Source: Enterobacter sp. BIGb0383
Lineage (GTDB): Bacteria > Pseudomonadota > Gammaproteobacteria > Enterobacterales > Enterobacteriaceae
DNA length: 64,000 bases
Assembly: GCF_003751845.1 (NCBI RefSeq)
Contig: NZ_RJKQ01000001.1
Coordinates: forward strand, 1,716,650 to 1,780,649
Direction: 5' to 3'
This document shows positions 1-8,507 of the stretch, in pieces. The notes under the pieces are model-generated. The model was not told where the DNA came from. It saw nothing but the letters and a program-made list of their open reading frames with translations, and ran no database searches. Every line of letters begins with the position of its first letter. Within the stretch, counting starts at the first letter, position 1. The translations under genes were made by a program, and so were the position numbers.

Positions 1-1
1 C

Positions 2-112
2 GTCACGCCCTACACCACCCCGCTGCCGCTGTTCTCGCCGCCGCTGATCCACGCTCAGCCTTCGCTGAGCACCAACCAGTGTCGGCATATCCGCACCATG
101 CTGGAATCTTAG
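2..112 (+). CDS. csiE: CsiE, C-terminal fragment (stationary-phase inducible protein)
   Basis: Open frame entering from the left edge and ending at TAG 110-112; only the last 36 residues are present. The visible tail is proline-rich and then ends in a basic stretch finishing MLES. Identification rests mainly on synteny: in E. coli csiE is the convergent neighbour of hcaT, and here the two stop codons overlap by two bases in the same arrangement. CsiE is a PRD-domain-related protein induced in stationary phase; its function is not established. The assignment is probable, not proven, because no domain is visible in the fragment. Confidence 0.65.
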   Translation, partial: VTPYTTPLPLFSPPLIHAQPSLSTNQCRHIRTMLES

Positions 113-1254
113 TCCCGCGCCTGCGCCGCCACGCCAGGGCGCAGGAGCAGAGCGGGCAGCGCCACCAGCGCCATCACCCAGAAAACGCCCTGCTGCAAAT
201 GCTGGTACAGGAAGCCGGCAAAGACCGTCATCACCGCAATACTGCCGCCCATGGCGATGGCGGAATAGACCGCCTGCAGACGAATCACTTCCCCACTCTG
301 CCGCGCGGAGATGTAGCGCATCGCGGCCAGGTGGCAGACGGTGAAGGTGCCGCAGTGGAGGATCTGGGCCACGATCAGCCACGGCAGTTCCGTGGTCCAG
401 GCCATCAATCCCCAGCGCACCACGCCACACACCGCCGACAGCAGCAGCAGATCGCTGGCGCTAAAGCGGCGGAACAGCTTATTGCTCAGGGCAAAGATCA
501 CCACTTCCGCCACCACGCCCAGCGACCAGAGATAGCCGACCGCCGATGAGGAGTAGCCCGCGCCCTGCCAGTAGATGGCGCTGAAACCGTAGTAGGCGGC
601 GTGCGCGCCCTGCAGCAGAGAGACGCAGGCCAGGAAGCGCCAGTTCTGCACGATAAGCTTGCGCCACGCGGACCAGCCCGGCGCATCCTGCTGACGACTT
701 TCGCCCTGCGGCATAACCGAAGGCCGCAGCAGCATTCCCAGCAGCATGGACGCCACGCCGAGACTCAGCAGCAGCAGGACCGCACGGTAATCGAACATAT
801 TGACCAGCTTGCCGGTCAGGGCCGAGCCGATCACAAAGGCAATCGAGCCCCACAGCCGCACCCGGCCATAGTCCATTGAGATCTGTTTTTGCCAGGTTCC
901 GGCCAGCGCATCCGTCAGCGGCACCAGCGGCGAGAAGAAGAGATTGAACCCCACCATGACCACCAGCAGCCAGGCCACGTGGCTTCCGGCATGAAACGCC
1001 AGCACAAAGACCAGCGTCAGCAGGGCCAGGATCCGCAGGGCAGAAATCAGTCGGGAGGGATCGCTGACCCTCGGCGCAATCAGCAGACTGCCGAGGAAAC
1101 GGGCCACCAGCCCGGCACCCAGTACGATACCGATGGTTTCCGGCGTCAGGCCAACGCCATCCAACCAGACGCTCCAGAAAGGAAGAAAGATACCGTAGCT
1201 AAAAAAGTAGGTGAAGTAACTGAGCGCCAGCCAGCGCGTGGAGTGCAAGACCAT
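109..1254 (-). CDS. hcaT: HcaT, putative 3-phenylpropionate MFS permease
   Basis: Major facilitator superfamily protein of 381 residues (E. coli HcaT is about 379) with twelve predicted hydrophobic segments and an N-terminus typical of HcaT (MVLHSTRWLALSYFTYFFSY). The longer reading frame up to 1320 is rejected because a strong ribosome site (GGGAGGG) sits just before the ATG at 1254 and the family starts there. In E. coli the gene adjoins hcaR-hcaEFCBD, which break down phenylpropionate and cinnamate. None of those genes is here, so HcaT is an orphan and its present substrate is uncertain. Convergent with csiE. Confidence 0.9.
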   Translation of the reverse strand: MVLHSTRWLALSYFTYFFSYGIFLPFWSVWLDGVGLTPETIGIVLGAGLVARFLGSLLIAPRVSDPSRLISALRILALLTLVFVLAFHAGSHVAWLLVVMVGFNLFFSPLVPLTDALAGTWQKQISMDYGRVRLWGSIAFVIGSALTGKLVNMFDYRAVLLLLSLGVASMLLGMLLRPSVMPQGESRQQDAPGWSAWRKLIVQNWRFLACVSLLQGAHAAYYGFSAIYWQGAGYSSSAVGYLWSLGVVAEVVIFALSNKLFRRFSASDLLLLSAVCGVVRWGLMAWTTELPWLIVAQILHCGTFTVCHLAAMRYISARQSGEVIRLQAVYSAIAMGGSIAVMTVFAGFLYQHLQQGVFWVMALVALPALLLRPGVAAQARD

Positions 1255-1354
1255 GAATCCCTCCCGTTTTGGAGGCGATAGTCTGGCGAGAAAGCGGGAG
1301 GAGCGCAAGCGAATTACCAAATGCTTATTAACTTTTATTTAACATTTAATGGAC

Positions 1355-1387
1355 TAACCTGCCGTACACCGCGTCTACGGCAGGTTA
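1355..1387 (-). terminator. Hairpin after the MFS gene, likely end of the yph operon
   Basis: Perfect 11-bp inverted repeat (TAACCTGCCGT / ACGGCAGGTTA) with an 11-nt loop, directly after the MFS stop codon. There is no U-tract immediately after it on the minus strand, so it may be an mRNA-stabilising hairpin or a weak terminator. Confidence 0.5.
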
Positions 1388-1392
1388 CCACT

Positions 1393-2808
1393 CTAGAGCC
1401 GTGGCCTCACCGTTCGACCGGCCAGCTGCTCTTCCAGCGCCTCCAGGGTGACGCCTTTGGTCTCCGGTACGTTGCGCAGAATAAAGAGCGTGCCCAGGGC
1501 GCAGATAATCCCGTAGAGCAGGAAACTGCCCGCCGCCCCAAGCCCGGCGTTAAGCAGCGGGAAGGTATAGGTCAGCAGGAAGCAGGCCACCCACAGCGCC
1601 ACCGTGCCCACCGACATCGCCAGCCCGCGCACCCGATTGGGGAAAATCTCCGCCAGCAGCACCCAGGTGACCGGGGCCAGGGTCAGCGCATAGATGGCAA
1701 TCGCCGCCAGCACCAGCAGCAGAACCGGCCATCCCATGACCCCCAGCGCATAGGCGCTGGCAATCAACACGTAAATCACCGTCAGGCCCGACGCGCCCAT
1801 CAGCATTAACTTACGGCGGCCGATCCTGTCCACCAGCGGCAGCGCGGCAAGGGTAAAGACCAGGTTGATGATGCCGGTAGCGACAATCGATTTCAGGGTG
1901 CCGTTAATATCAAATCCGGCGGAGGCAAAAATCTCCTGGGCATAGTTGAAGATGACGTTAATCCCGCACCACTGCTGGAAAATTGCCAGCACCATACCAA
2001 TGATAATGATCGGCCTGACCTGCGGCTCAAGCAGCGTAGAGAAGGCCACTTTTTGCGTATCCTTCAGCAGGGTGCGTTCAATATCGCTCAGGGTCTGCGC
2101 CGCATACGTCTCAGAGCCAATGCGCCGGAGCATTTTACAGGCATCGTCCGAACGCCCGGCCTTCACCAGCCAGCGCGGAGATTCGGGGACCAGAAAAAGC
2201 AGCAGTAGGAAGGCCAGCGCGGGCACCAGACCTGCGCCAAACATCCAGCGCCAGCCCGTCTGGCCGTTCCAGCTCTCAAGGATAGCCTGCTGCGTTGCGC
2301 CCGGCGCGACCGGCTCGGCAATCAGCAGATTAATCAGTTGCGCCGCCAGCACGCCGACCACGATGGTCAGCTGATTCACGGCGACGAAACGCCCGCGCTT
2401 TTCCGCCGGGCTCACTTCCGCGATATACAGCGGGCTGAGCGCCGAGGCCAGACCAATACCCACCCCGCCGACGATGCGGAAAATAACAAACATATCGAAG
2501 CTACTGGCGACGGCGGCTCCCCAGCTGGAGAGCGCGAACAGAAGCGCGGCAAGGAGCAGCGGCATTTTGCGGCCATATTTATCCGCGCACCATCCCGATA
2601 CCAGCGCGCCAAAAACGCACCCCACCAGGGCGGAACTCATGGCCCACCCGGACTGCGCCGGGTCGGTAATCGAGAAGTAAGCCTCGTAAAACGGCTTCGC
2701 ACCGCCAATCACCACCCAGTCATAGCCAAATAACAAGCCTCCGCAGGCTGCAACCAGACAAATCGTCCAGACGTAGCCCATTTTTAATCCTGTCTGTGTG
2801 TTATCCAT
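1393..2808 (-). CDS. Sugar-porter family MFS transporter
   Basis: 471 residues with twelve predicted membrane spans. Sugar porter (TC 2.A.1.1, XylE/GalP-like) marks are visible: GGLLFGYDWVVIGG in helix 1, the DKYGRK loop motif near residue 75, a long sugar-transport signature around residues 115-140 ending in EKRGR, PESPRWL near 208, DRIGRRK near 325 and PETKG near the C-terminus. It probably imports a monosaccharide by proton symport across the inner membrane. Its ATG lies inside the end of yphB (8-nt overlap), so translation is probably coupled and it forms the last gene of the yph operon. E. coli lacks it at this place. Substrate not identifiable from sequence. Confidence 0.85.
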   Translation of the reverse strand: MDNTQTGLKMGYVWTICLVAACGGLLFGYDWVVIGGAKPFYEAYFSITDPAQSGWAMSSALVGCVFGALVSGWCADKYGRKMPLLLAALLFALSSWGAAVASSFDMFVIFRIVGGVGIGLASALSPLYIAEVSPAEKRGRFVAVNQLTIVVGVLAAQLINLLIAEPVAPGATQQAILESWNGQTGWRWMFGAGLVPALAFLLLLFLVPESPRWLVKAGRSDDACKMLRRIGSETYAAQTLSDIERTLLKDTQKVAFSTLLEPQVRPIIIIGMVLAIFQQWCGINVIFNYAQEIFASAGFDINGTLKSIVATGIINLVFTLAALPLVDRIGRRKLMLMGASGLTVIYVLIASAYALGVMGWPVLLLVLAAIAIYALTLAPVTWVLLAEIFPNRVRGLAMSVGTVALWVACFLLTYTFPLLNAGLGAAGSFLLYGIICALGTLFILRNVPETKGVTLEALEEQLAGRTVRPRL

Positions 2809-3724
2809 TCCCTTTCATCCTTCTGGCGACTGCATAAGAAAAACCAACTTCAGGAAGTTCACTGACTCTGAGCGTCATACTCAGCGAGGTGGACTCGCCC
2901 GGTGCCAGCGCGGTCAGATCGCCCCCGTGAGGACGATGATGATCGTCCGGGGCGTGGCTCATCGGCTCCAGACAGAAGAACTCAAACGCGTAACCCTCGT
3001 CGAAGGCGGGATCGGAGACAAAGAGAAAGTAACAGGGTGCGGGCGGATCGGTTTCCATCGTGAGTCGGTAACCCGCCTGCGGCTGCGCAATATGGGCGAC
3101 GCCGTCCCAGCCCGCAAAGCCGTTGTTAAGCCAGCGACGCGGCAGCGGTGCGGGATGACTGAAATCCAGCCCGTCAGCAAAGCGTTCGCTGAACGCCCCT
3201 GCCAGCCACTGTTCCCGCTCCAGCCAGTAGCCGCTCGCCTTCGCCTGCACGGTCGTTTGCGGTGCCAGCGGGAAAAACGGGTGCCAGCCCAGCCCGAACG
3301 GCAGGGTTTCCGCGCCGTGATTGGTGACCGAGAGCGTCATCACCAACGACTCTGCGGTGAGATGAAAACCCTGGGTTGCCCGATAGCGATAAACCCCGTC
3401 CTGCTGCTGATACGCCAGGGTCAGGGCGTCATCCGTCTGCGATTCGCACTGCCACTCCCCGAGCCAGCCGTCGCCGTGCAGATAGTGCTCATCCCAGGCC
3501 ACGTTCGGCGCAAGATGATACTCCTGCGCCTGCCAGACAAAGCGGTTGCCGCTGACCCGATTGCCAAACGGCACCAGCGGAAAACAGGACGCATCGGTGG
3601 CAATACCGGTTTTCTTACCGGGGCGCAGCAGCGGCGTTTCCTGTCGCCAGAAGCCTTCTATCACGCCGCCCTGGTCGGAAACCTCAAGACGCAGGTCGCC
3701 GTGGGTTAAGGTAAAAAGTGCCAT
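2801..3724 (-). CDS. yphB: YphB, aldose 1-epimerase-like protein
   Basis: 307 residues, somewhat longer than E. coli YphB (about 290). It belongs to the galactose mutarotase-like beta-sandwich superfamily: FPLVPFGNRVSGN near residues 48-60, HGDGWLGEW near 83-91 and GLGWHPFFPL near 145-154 correspond to mutarotase landmarks, with histidines suited to acid-base catalysis. The likely role is interconverting anomers of the sugar brought in by the neighbouring transporters, in the cytoplasm. It is preceded by yphC (12-nt gap) and overlaps the downstream MFS start. Exact sugar unknown. Confidence 0.88.
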   Translation of the reverse strand: MALFTLTHGDLRLEVSDQGGVIEGFWRQETPLLRPGKKTGIATDASCFPLVPFGNRVSGNRFVWQAQEYHLAPNVAWDEHYLHGDGWLGEWQCESQTDDALTLAYQQQDGVYRYRATQGFHLTAESLVMTLSVTNHGAETLPFGLGWHPFFPLAPQTTVQAKASGYWLEREQWLAGAFSERFADGLDFSHPAPLPRRWLNNGFAGWDGVAHIAQPQAGYRLTMETDPPAPCYFLFVSDPAFDEGYAFEFFCLEPMSHAPDDHHRPHGGDLTALAPGESTSLSMTLRVSELPEVGFSYAVARRMKGNG

Positions 3725-3735
3725 CCTTCGCCTCC

Positions 3736-4797
3736 TTAATCCGGGAAATTAATCACGACTTTGCCGCATTTCCCGCTCGCCATCAGCCCGTAAGCTTCCC
3801 CCGCCTGCGCCAGCGAAAAACGGTGGGTAATGGCGCTGTGCGGCCAGAGTTTCCAGTCGGTTAAATCGTGGGCGCATTTTTCCATATGGAAGAGACTGGT
3901 CACCCAGGAGCCGATGATCCGCCGCTGGTGGTGCATCAGGTCGGCGCTCACTTCAAACTCCACTTTGCCGGTTTCCCCGATATAGACCACGCGCCCCCAG
4001 TCGGCGGTAGACTGCAGCGCCAGCAGGCGTCCGGCGGCGTTGCCGGAGCAGTCCAGCGCCACGTCCGCCCCGCCGCGGGTGATCTCCGCGATAAGCTCCG
4101 GCAGGCGTTCGGTGGTGGCAAGATACCCGGTGTCCATCACGCCAAGCTGTTTTGCCATCGCCAGACGATCCGGCAGCATATCCACGCCGATCACCCGCTT
4201 CGCCCCGCGTCCACGCGCCAGCATCATCGCCATCATGCCGACCGGTCCCAGCCCGACCACCAGCACGTTATCACTCCCGGAAACCTCCCCGCGCAGGATG
4301 CCCTCATAGGCGGTTCCGACGCCGCAGCTGATAAACGCCCCGTCCTCATAGCTGAGCGCGTCCGGGAGGCGGATCAGATCTTTTTCTTCCGCCAGCAGGT
4401 ATTCCGCATGGCCGCCGTCGCGCTGCCAGCCGTAGGCGGCTTTGCCCTCTCCGGTACAGGAGATGGGAAATCCACGGCGGCAGTTTGCACAGAAGCCGCA
4501 CCCGGAGATGTGGTACACCAGCACCCGATCCCCCTCGCTGAAATGGCGACACCCCTGCCCTTTTGCCACAATCTGGCCGCAGGGTTCATGGCCGTTGATA
4601 AATCCCTGATACAGCGGCTTGTCCGGCGCAGCCGCCGTCGCACGGTGTTGATGGTAGATGTAATGCACATCGCTTCCGCAAATGCCGGAGGATTTCATTT
4701 TGATCAGCACCTGATTAATCCCCGGCGTTGGCACCGGTACTTCGCGCAGATCGACGGTGGAGTTACCCGGTAAATAAGCAGCCAGCATAGTTTTCAT
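3736..4797 (-). CDS. yphC: YphC, zinc-dependent alcohol/polyol dehydrogenase
   Basis: 353 residues, the E. coli YphC length when started at the ATG at 4797, which has a GAGGG ribosome site; upstream in-frame codons add 11 unlikely residues. Medium-chain dehydrogenase fold: catalytic-zinc elements GICGSDVHY (near residue 40) and GHEPCG (near 70), structural-zinc cysteines in CGFCANCRRGFPISC (near 100-114), and a Rossmann motif GLGPVGMM (near 180) with an acidic residue after the next strand, which suggests NAD(H). Similar to sorbitol and threonine dehydrogenases. It probably oxidises a sugar alcohol or sugar to a ketose; the substrate is unknown. Confidence 0.9.
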   Translation of the reverse strand: MKTMLAAYLPGNSTVDLREVPVPTPGINQVLIKMKSSGICGSDVHYIYHQHRATAAAPDKPLYQGFINGHEPCGQIVAKGQGCRHFSEGDRVLVYHISGCGFCANCRRGFPISCTGEGKAAYGWQRDGGHAEYLLAEEKDLIRLPDALSYEDGAFISCGVGTAYEGILRGEVSGSDNVLVVGLGPVGMMAMMLARGRGAKRVIGVDMLPDRLAMAKQLGVMDTGYLATTERLPELIAEITRGGADVALDCSGNAAGRLLALQSTADWGRVVYIGETGKVEFEVSADLMHHQRRIIGSWVTSLFHMEKCAHDLTDWKLWPHSAITHRFSLAQAGEAYGLMASGKCGKVVINFPD

Positions 4798-4863
4798 AAG
4801 TCCCTCATTATCACTACGATGAATTTTCACCCCTGCCGCCCGTGCGTCAGGGGTCGGAATCGT

Positions 4864-5862
4864 TCAGCGTTTTGCTTTACCGCTACGCTGCGTCAGCAGG
4901 ATATTTGCCAGCACCGCCGCCACGATAATGACGCCGCGCACCACCTGCTGGAAAAAGGAGTTAATCCCCAGCAGCACCAGTCCGTTGCCGATAAGGGTAA
5001 TCACCAGCACGCCCAGCAGCGTGCCGAACAGCGAACCCCGGCCGCCGGAAAGCGCCGTGCCACCCACCACCACGGCGGCGATGACGTCAAACTCCAGGCC
5101 GTTTGCCGCCCCGGCGTTGCCGGAGCCGAGACGCGCGGCCAGTAAAATGCCAGTAACGGCGGCAAGCAGCCCCGAGAGGGTAAAGATCAGAATGCGCACC
5201 CGGCGGACGTTAATACCGCACAGCTGTGCAGCGGTGGCGTTGCCGCCCACGGCAAAGACCGAGCGGCCAAAGGCCGTTTTGCGGCTGATAAAGACAAACA
5301 GCGCGAAGAGCAGCATCATGATCAGCGCCGAGACCGGCACGCCGAGAAACTGCCCGCCGAGCCAGTCCAGCACTTCGCTTTCGTCAATCGGCACCGGCAG
5401 CGCATTGGTCATAAACAGCCCCATTCCGCGCAGGGCGCTCCACAGCCCGAGGGTGGCGACAAAGCTCGGCACGTTAAACACGCCGCGCAGCACCCCGGCG
5501 AGCGTCCCCATCAGTGCCCCGAGCAGCAGCACCAGCAGGCAGGCAACGCCGAGCGGCACCTGATACTGGAGTAAAAACGCGAGGCACACGGAGACAAAGG
5601 CCACCATTGGCCCGACGCTGACGTCGATTTCGCCGGAGATGATAATCAGCGTCATGGCCCAGGCGGCGATCCCGATCGTGGCGGCGTCGCGCAGGACGTT
5701 CATTTGGTTATTGAGAGAGATAAAGCCCGGTGCGTTAAGCGAAAACACCAGATACAGGATGGCGATCACCACCAGCAGGCCAATCTCGTTAATGTGGCGG
5801 CTGAAAAACTGCCTGAGCGATGCGTTCTTGCCTTGCGGCAGCGGTAATGACGACGCTGACAT
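4864..5862 (-). CDS. yphD: YphD, sugar ABC transporter permease
   Basis: 332 residues, inner-membrane permease of the ribose/RbsC-like family (BPD_transp_2). It has about ten hydrophobic segments and the family hallmarks ISGEIDVSVGP near residue 80 and GGTALSGGRGS near 270. The start is set at 5862 because a GAGGAG ribosome site precedes it and the length then matches E. coli YphD; a longer frame begins at 5889, overlapping the yphE stop. It should homodimerise and pair with the double ATPase YphE and binding protein YphF. Confidence 0.92.
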   Translation of the reverse strand: MSASSLPLPQGKNASLRQFFSRHINEIGLLVVIAILYLVFSLNAPGFISLNNQMNVLRDAATIGIAAWAMTLIIISGEIDVSVGPMVAFVSVCLAFLLQYQVPLGVACLLVLLLGALMGTLAGVLRGVFNVPSFVATLGLWSALRGMGLFMTNALPVPIDESEVLDWLGGQFLGVPVSALIMMLLFALFVFISRKTAFGRSVFAVGGNATAAQLCGINVRRVRILIFTLSGLLAAVTGILLAARLGSGNAGAANGLEFDVIAAVVVGGTALSGGRGSLFGTLLGVLVITLIGNGLVLLGINSFFQQVVRGVIIVAAVLANILLTQRSGKAKR

Positions 5863-5888
5863 CGTTGAACTCCTCGGTATACGTTTCA

Positions 5889-7406
5889 TCAGTGCGCGGA
5901 CAGGATGGCGGACATCAGCGCATCCACGCTGACGGGAGCCTGATACTCCCCGGTGAAGGTGCCGTGCTGGAGCAGCAGAATGCGATCGCAGACCAGCGGC
6001 AGCTCTTCCACTTCGCTGGAGATAAACACCACGCTTTTCCCCTCGGCAGCCAGTTCGCGCACGATGCGGTAAATTTGCTGTTTCGCTTCGATATCCACGC
6101 CCCGCGTTGGCTCATCAAGCAGTAAGATCTGGCTGGCGGCGTACACCCAGCGGCCGATCACCACTTTTTGCTGATTGCCGCCGGAGAGCGTCCCGATAGC
6201 CGTTTCAGCGCTGGCGGCTTTCACCGTCATCCTCTGCATCATCGCCTCCGTGACCTGGCGGATCCTTTCCCACTGCAGCAGGCCGCGCACGCTGACTTTG
6301 CTGCGGTTGGTCAGGACGGTGTTTTCATCCACGCCAAGCCAGGGGATGATCCCGGCCTCTTTGCGGTTTTCCGGGGTATAGCCAATGCCGCGCCGGAGCA
6401 TGTCGGCATAGTCGGGCCGTCGGATGGCCTCGCCGTTGAGCAGGATCTCTCCGCGCTCAAAAGGCTCCAGCCCGACAAGGGCTTTCAGCAGCTCGCTGCG
6501 CCCCGCGCCCAGCAGTCCGGCAATACCGAGCACCTCGCCACGGCGCAGGCTAAAAGAGATGTCCCTGAGCTTCGGCGCCTGCTGCAGGCCTTTCACCTCC
6601 AGTACCGGCTCGCCGTGAATGGCGGCGGAGGCGACCGGAGCGCTATCCGCGTGTTCGCGGCCGAGCATCAGAGAGACGATATGGAGAGTGGTGGTGCTCT
6701 CCAGCATCACGTCGCCCGCCACCTGACCGTCGCGCATAATGGTGGCGCAGGAGGCGATGCGGCGGATCTCCTCCATCCGGTGGCTGACGTAGATCACCGC
6801 CACGCCCAGCGCGGACATGCTCTTCACCGCGTTAATCACCCGATCCACTTCCGCACTGGCCAGCGAGCTGGTGGGCTCGTCGAGGATCACCACCTTCGGC
6901 TCGCCCTTCATCACCCGCGCAATCTCCACCAGCTGCTTTTGCGCCGGACTCAGGTCGGCGACCGGCATGTCGGGATCGATATCGACCCCGAGGCGCTGCA
7001 GGCTCTGCTGCGCCTCCTGTTTCATCCGGGCGTAATCCACCATGCCGCCGCGGCGCGGCCACTGCCCGAGGCAGAGGTTCTCCGCCACGCTCAGCCCTTC
7101 CACCAGGCTGAGCTCCTGATACACCGCCCGCACGCCCAGTTCGGCGGCGCGGCGGGTCAGCGTGGCCTCATCGCCCTCCAGCCGCGTCTCACCCAGCCAG
7201 ATATCACCGCTGTCCGGGCGCTCGCTGCCGGTCAGCATCCGAATCAGGGTCGATTTACCGGCCCCGTTTTTGCCGAGCAGGGCACGCACCTCGCCTCTGT
7301 TAAGGGTGAAGTTGACGTTATCCAGCGCCACCACGCCGGGATAACGTTTATTGCCGCCCACCACTTTTGCGACCGGCACAGCCTCTGTTTGCCTTGTTAT
7401 GGACAC
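5889..7406 (-). CDS. yphE: YphE, sugar ABC transporter ATP-binding protein (double cassette)
   Basis: 505 residues with two fused ABC cassettes, as in RbsA/MglA. Cassette 1: Walker A GKNGAGKST (45-53), ABC signature replaced by LSPAQKQ, Walker B VVILDEPTSS. Cassette 2: degenerate Walker A GLLGAGRSE, a good signature LSGGNQQK, Walker B ILLLDEPTRGVDI. This asymmetry is usual for the family. It energises import through YphD at the cytoplasmic face. 27 nt separate it from yphF, and its stop codon sits just inside the region upstream of yphD. Confidence 0.93.
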   Translation of the reverse strand: MSITRQTEAVPVAKVVGGNKRYPGVVALDNVNFTLNRGEVRALLGKNGAGKSTLIRMLTGSERPDSGDIWLGETRLEGDEATLTRRAAELGVRAVYQELSLVEGLSVAENLCLGQWPRRGGMVDYARMKQEAQQSLQRLGVDIDPDMPVADLSPAQKQLVEIARVMKGEPKVVILDEPTSSLASAEVDRVINAVKSMSALGVAVIYVSHRMEEIRRIASCATIMRDGQVAGDVMLESTTTLHIVSLMLGREHADSAPVASAAIHGEPVLEVKGLQQAPKLRDISFSLRRGEVLGIAGLLGAGRSELLKALVGLEPFERGEILLNGEAIRRPDYADMLRRGIGYTPENRKEAGIIPWLGVDENTVLTNRSKVSVRGLLQWERIRQVTEAMMQRMTVKAASAETAIGTLSGGNQQKVVIGRWVYAASQILLLDEPTRGVDIEAKQQIYRIVRELAAEGKSVVFISSEVEELPLVCDRILLLQHGTFTGEYQAPVSVDALMSAILSAH

Positions 7407-7433
7407 GGGAACCTCAGCGATTCATCAAGAGAG

Positions 7434-8417
7434 TTAAGGCAGACCATCAACATGCGTTGCCAGCCACTGTTTGCCATCTTCGGTTTGGGTATAGAGATCG
7501 ACAGGCACCTGAATCACCTTCTCCGTCAGCGGCTTTTTCTCGATAACGCCAAGGGTGTGCGCAAAAACGGCATCGCCCATTTTTTTACCGGAAATATCCA
7601 CTACCGCTTTCAGTACCTGATTGTTAGCCAGCTCCTGGGCAATTTCGGTGGTCATATCTGACCCAAAGACGGCAATGTTTCCCGCCTGATTCTGGTTACG
7701 TACCGCTTTCACCGCCCCCAGGGTCGCGCCACCCGATTCGCCCATAATGGCGTTCAGGCCGGGCGTAGAAATAATCAGCTTTTCACCGACGGAAATGGCT
7801 TTATCCAGCACCGTGCCTTCTTGGTTAGCGACGATTTTCGCCCCCGGCACCCGGGCCGTCAGCGCCGCCTCAAAGCCTTTCCGTCGCTGGACGCACACCT
7901 CGAAGGCTTCACAGTTAATAACGGCGATTTTCGGCTCCGCGATGTTGCTGGCGATAAAATAGTCGGCGGCGGCGTTGCCGAGCTTTTTGCCAAACTCCAG
8001 CGGGTCGCCCACAAGATAGGCCGCGACATATTTATCGACGCCTTTCTGGTTAATGCAGGTGTTGTAGCAAATCACCGGAATACCGGCCTCGCTGGCACGA
8101 CGCACCGTGCGGCTGCTGCCGTTTTCAGAGACGGCGGAAAGGATAATGGCGTCGACGTTACGCGCCACGAGGGTATCCACGAAGGTGCTCTCTCTGGAGA
8201 TATCCCCCTGGGCGTTGGTTTCGATCAGCTGCACCTGCACATCGGACGTTTTTGCCGCATCCTGCACGCCCTGCCGCACGCCCGCGTAGTAGCCCTGGGT
8301 ATCGAGATAAATAGCGCCAATCGTCATCTGCTTCCCGGCGGCGAAGCCGGAAAAGGACAAACTCAACAGCGTGAAGAAGAAGAGCGAACGTAAGGACGTT
8401 CTGGTGGTTGTGCACAT
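7434..8417 (-). CDS. yphF: YphF, periplasmic sugar-binding protein
   Basis: 327 residues, the E. coli YphF length. A basic N-terminus and hydrophobic core (to about residue 24) end in an FAA signal-peptidase site, then MTIGAIYLDTQGYYAGVRQG opens a type 1 periplasmic-binding fold (Peripla_BP_4). Landmarks include ISRESTFVDTLVARNVDAII and IMGESGGATLGA. It captures a sugar for YphD/YphE. Cysteines in ICYNTCINQ and NCEAFEVCV could form periplasmic disulfides. The ligand is unknown. Confidence 0.92.
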   Translation of the reverse strand: MCTTTRTSLRSLFFFTLLSLSFSGFAAGKQMTIGAIYLDTQGYYAGVRQGVQDAAKTSDVQVQLIETNAQGDISRESTFVDTLVARNVDAIILSAVSENGSSRTVRRASEAGIPVICYNTCINQKGVDKYVAAYLVGDPLEFGKKLGNAAADYFIASNIAEPKIAVINCEAFEVCVQRRKGFEAALTARVPGAKIVANQEGTVLDKAISVGEKLIISTPGLNAIMGESGGATLGAVKAVRNQNQAGNIAVFGSDMTTEIAQELANNQVLKAVVDISGKKMGDAVFAHTLGVIEKKPLTEKVIQVPVDLYTQTEDGKQWLATHVDGLP

Positions 8418-8465
8418 AGGTGCCTCCTGTAAGGTTATTGCGACATACGCCAGGCCTCTGAAACG

Positions 8466-8486
8466 GAGCGGCCGGTCAGGCCGCTC
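8466..8486 (-). other. Intercistronic hairpin between yphG and yphF
   Basis: Perfect 8-bp stem GAGCGGCC / GGCCGCTC with a 5-nt loop in the 90-nt gap between yphG and yphF. No U-tract follows on the minus strand, so it more likely tunes mRNA stability or processing than terminates transcription. Confidence 0.45.
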
Positions 8487-8507
8487 AAAGATGACGGTTA
8501 AGGAACG

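Noticed and set aside
6168..7661. 497-residue ORF antisense to yphE and the end of yphF
   Set aside because: Crosses two genes with clear Walker and signature motifs on the opposite strand; no protein-like domain.
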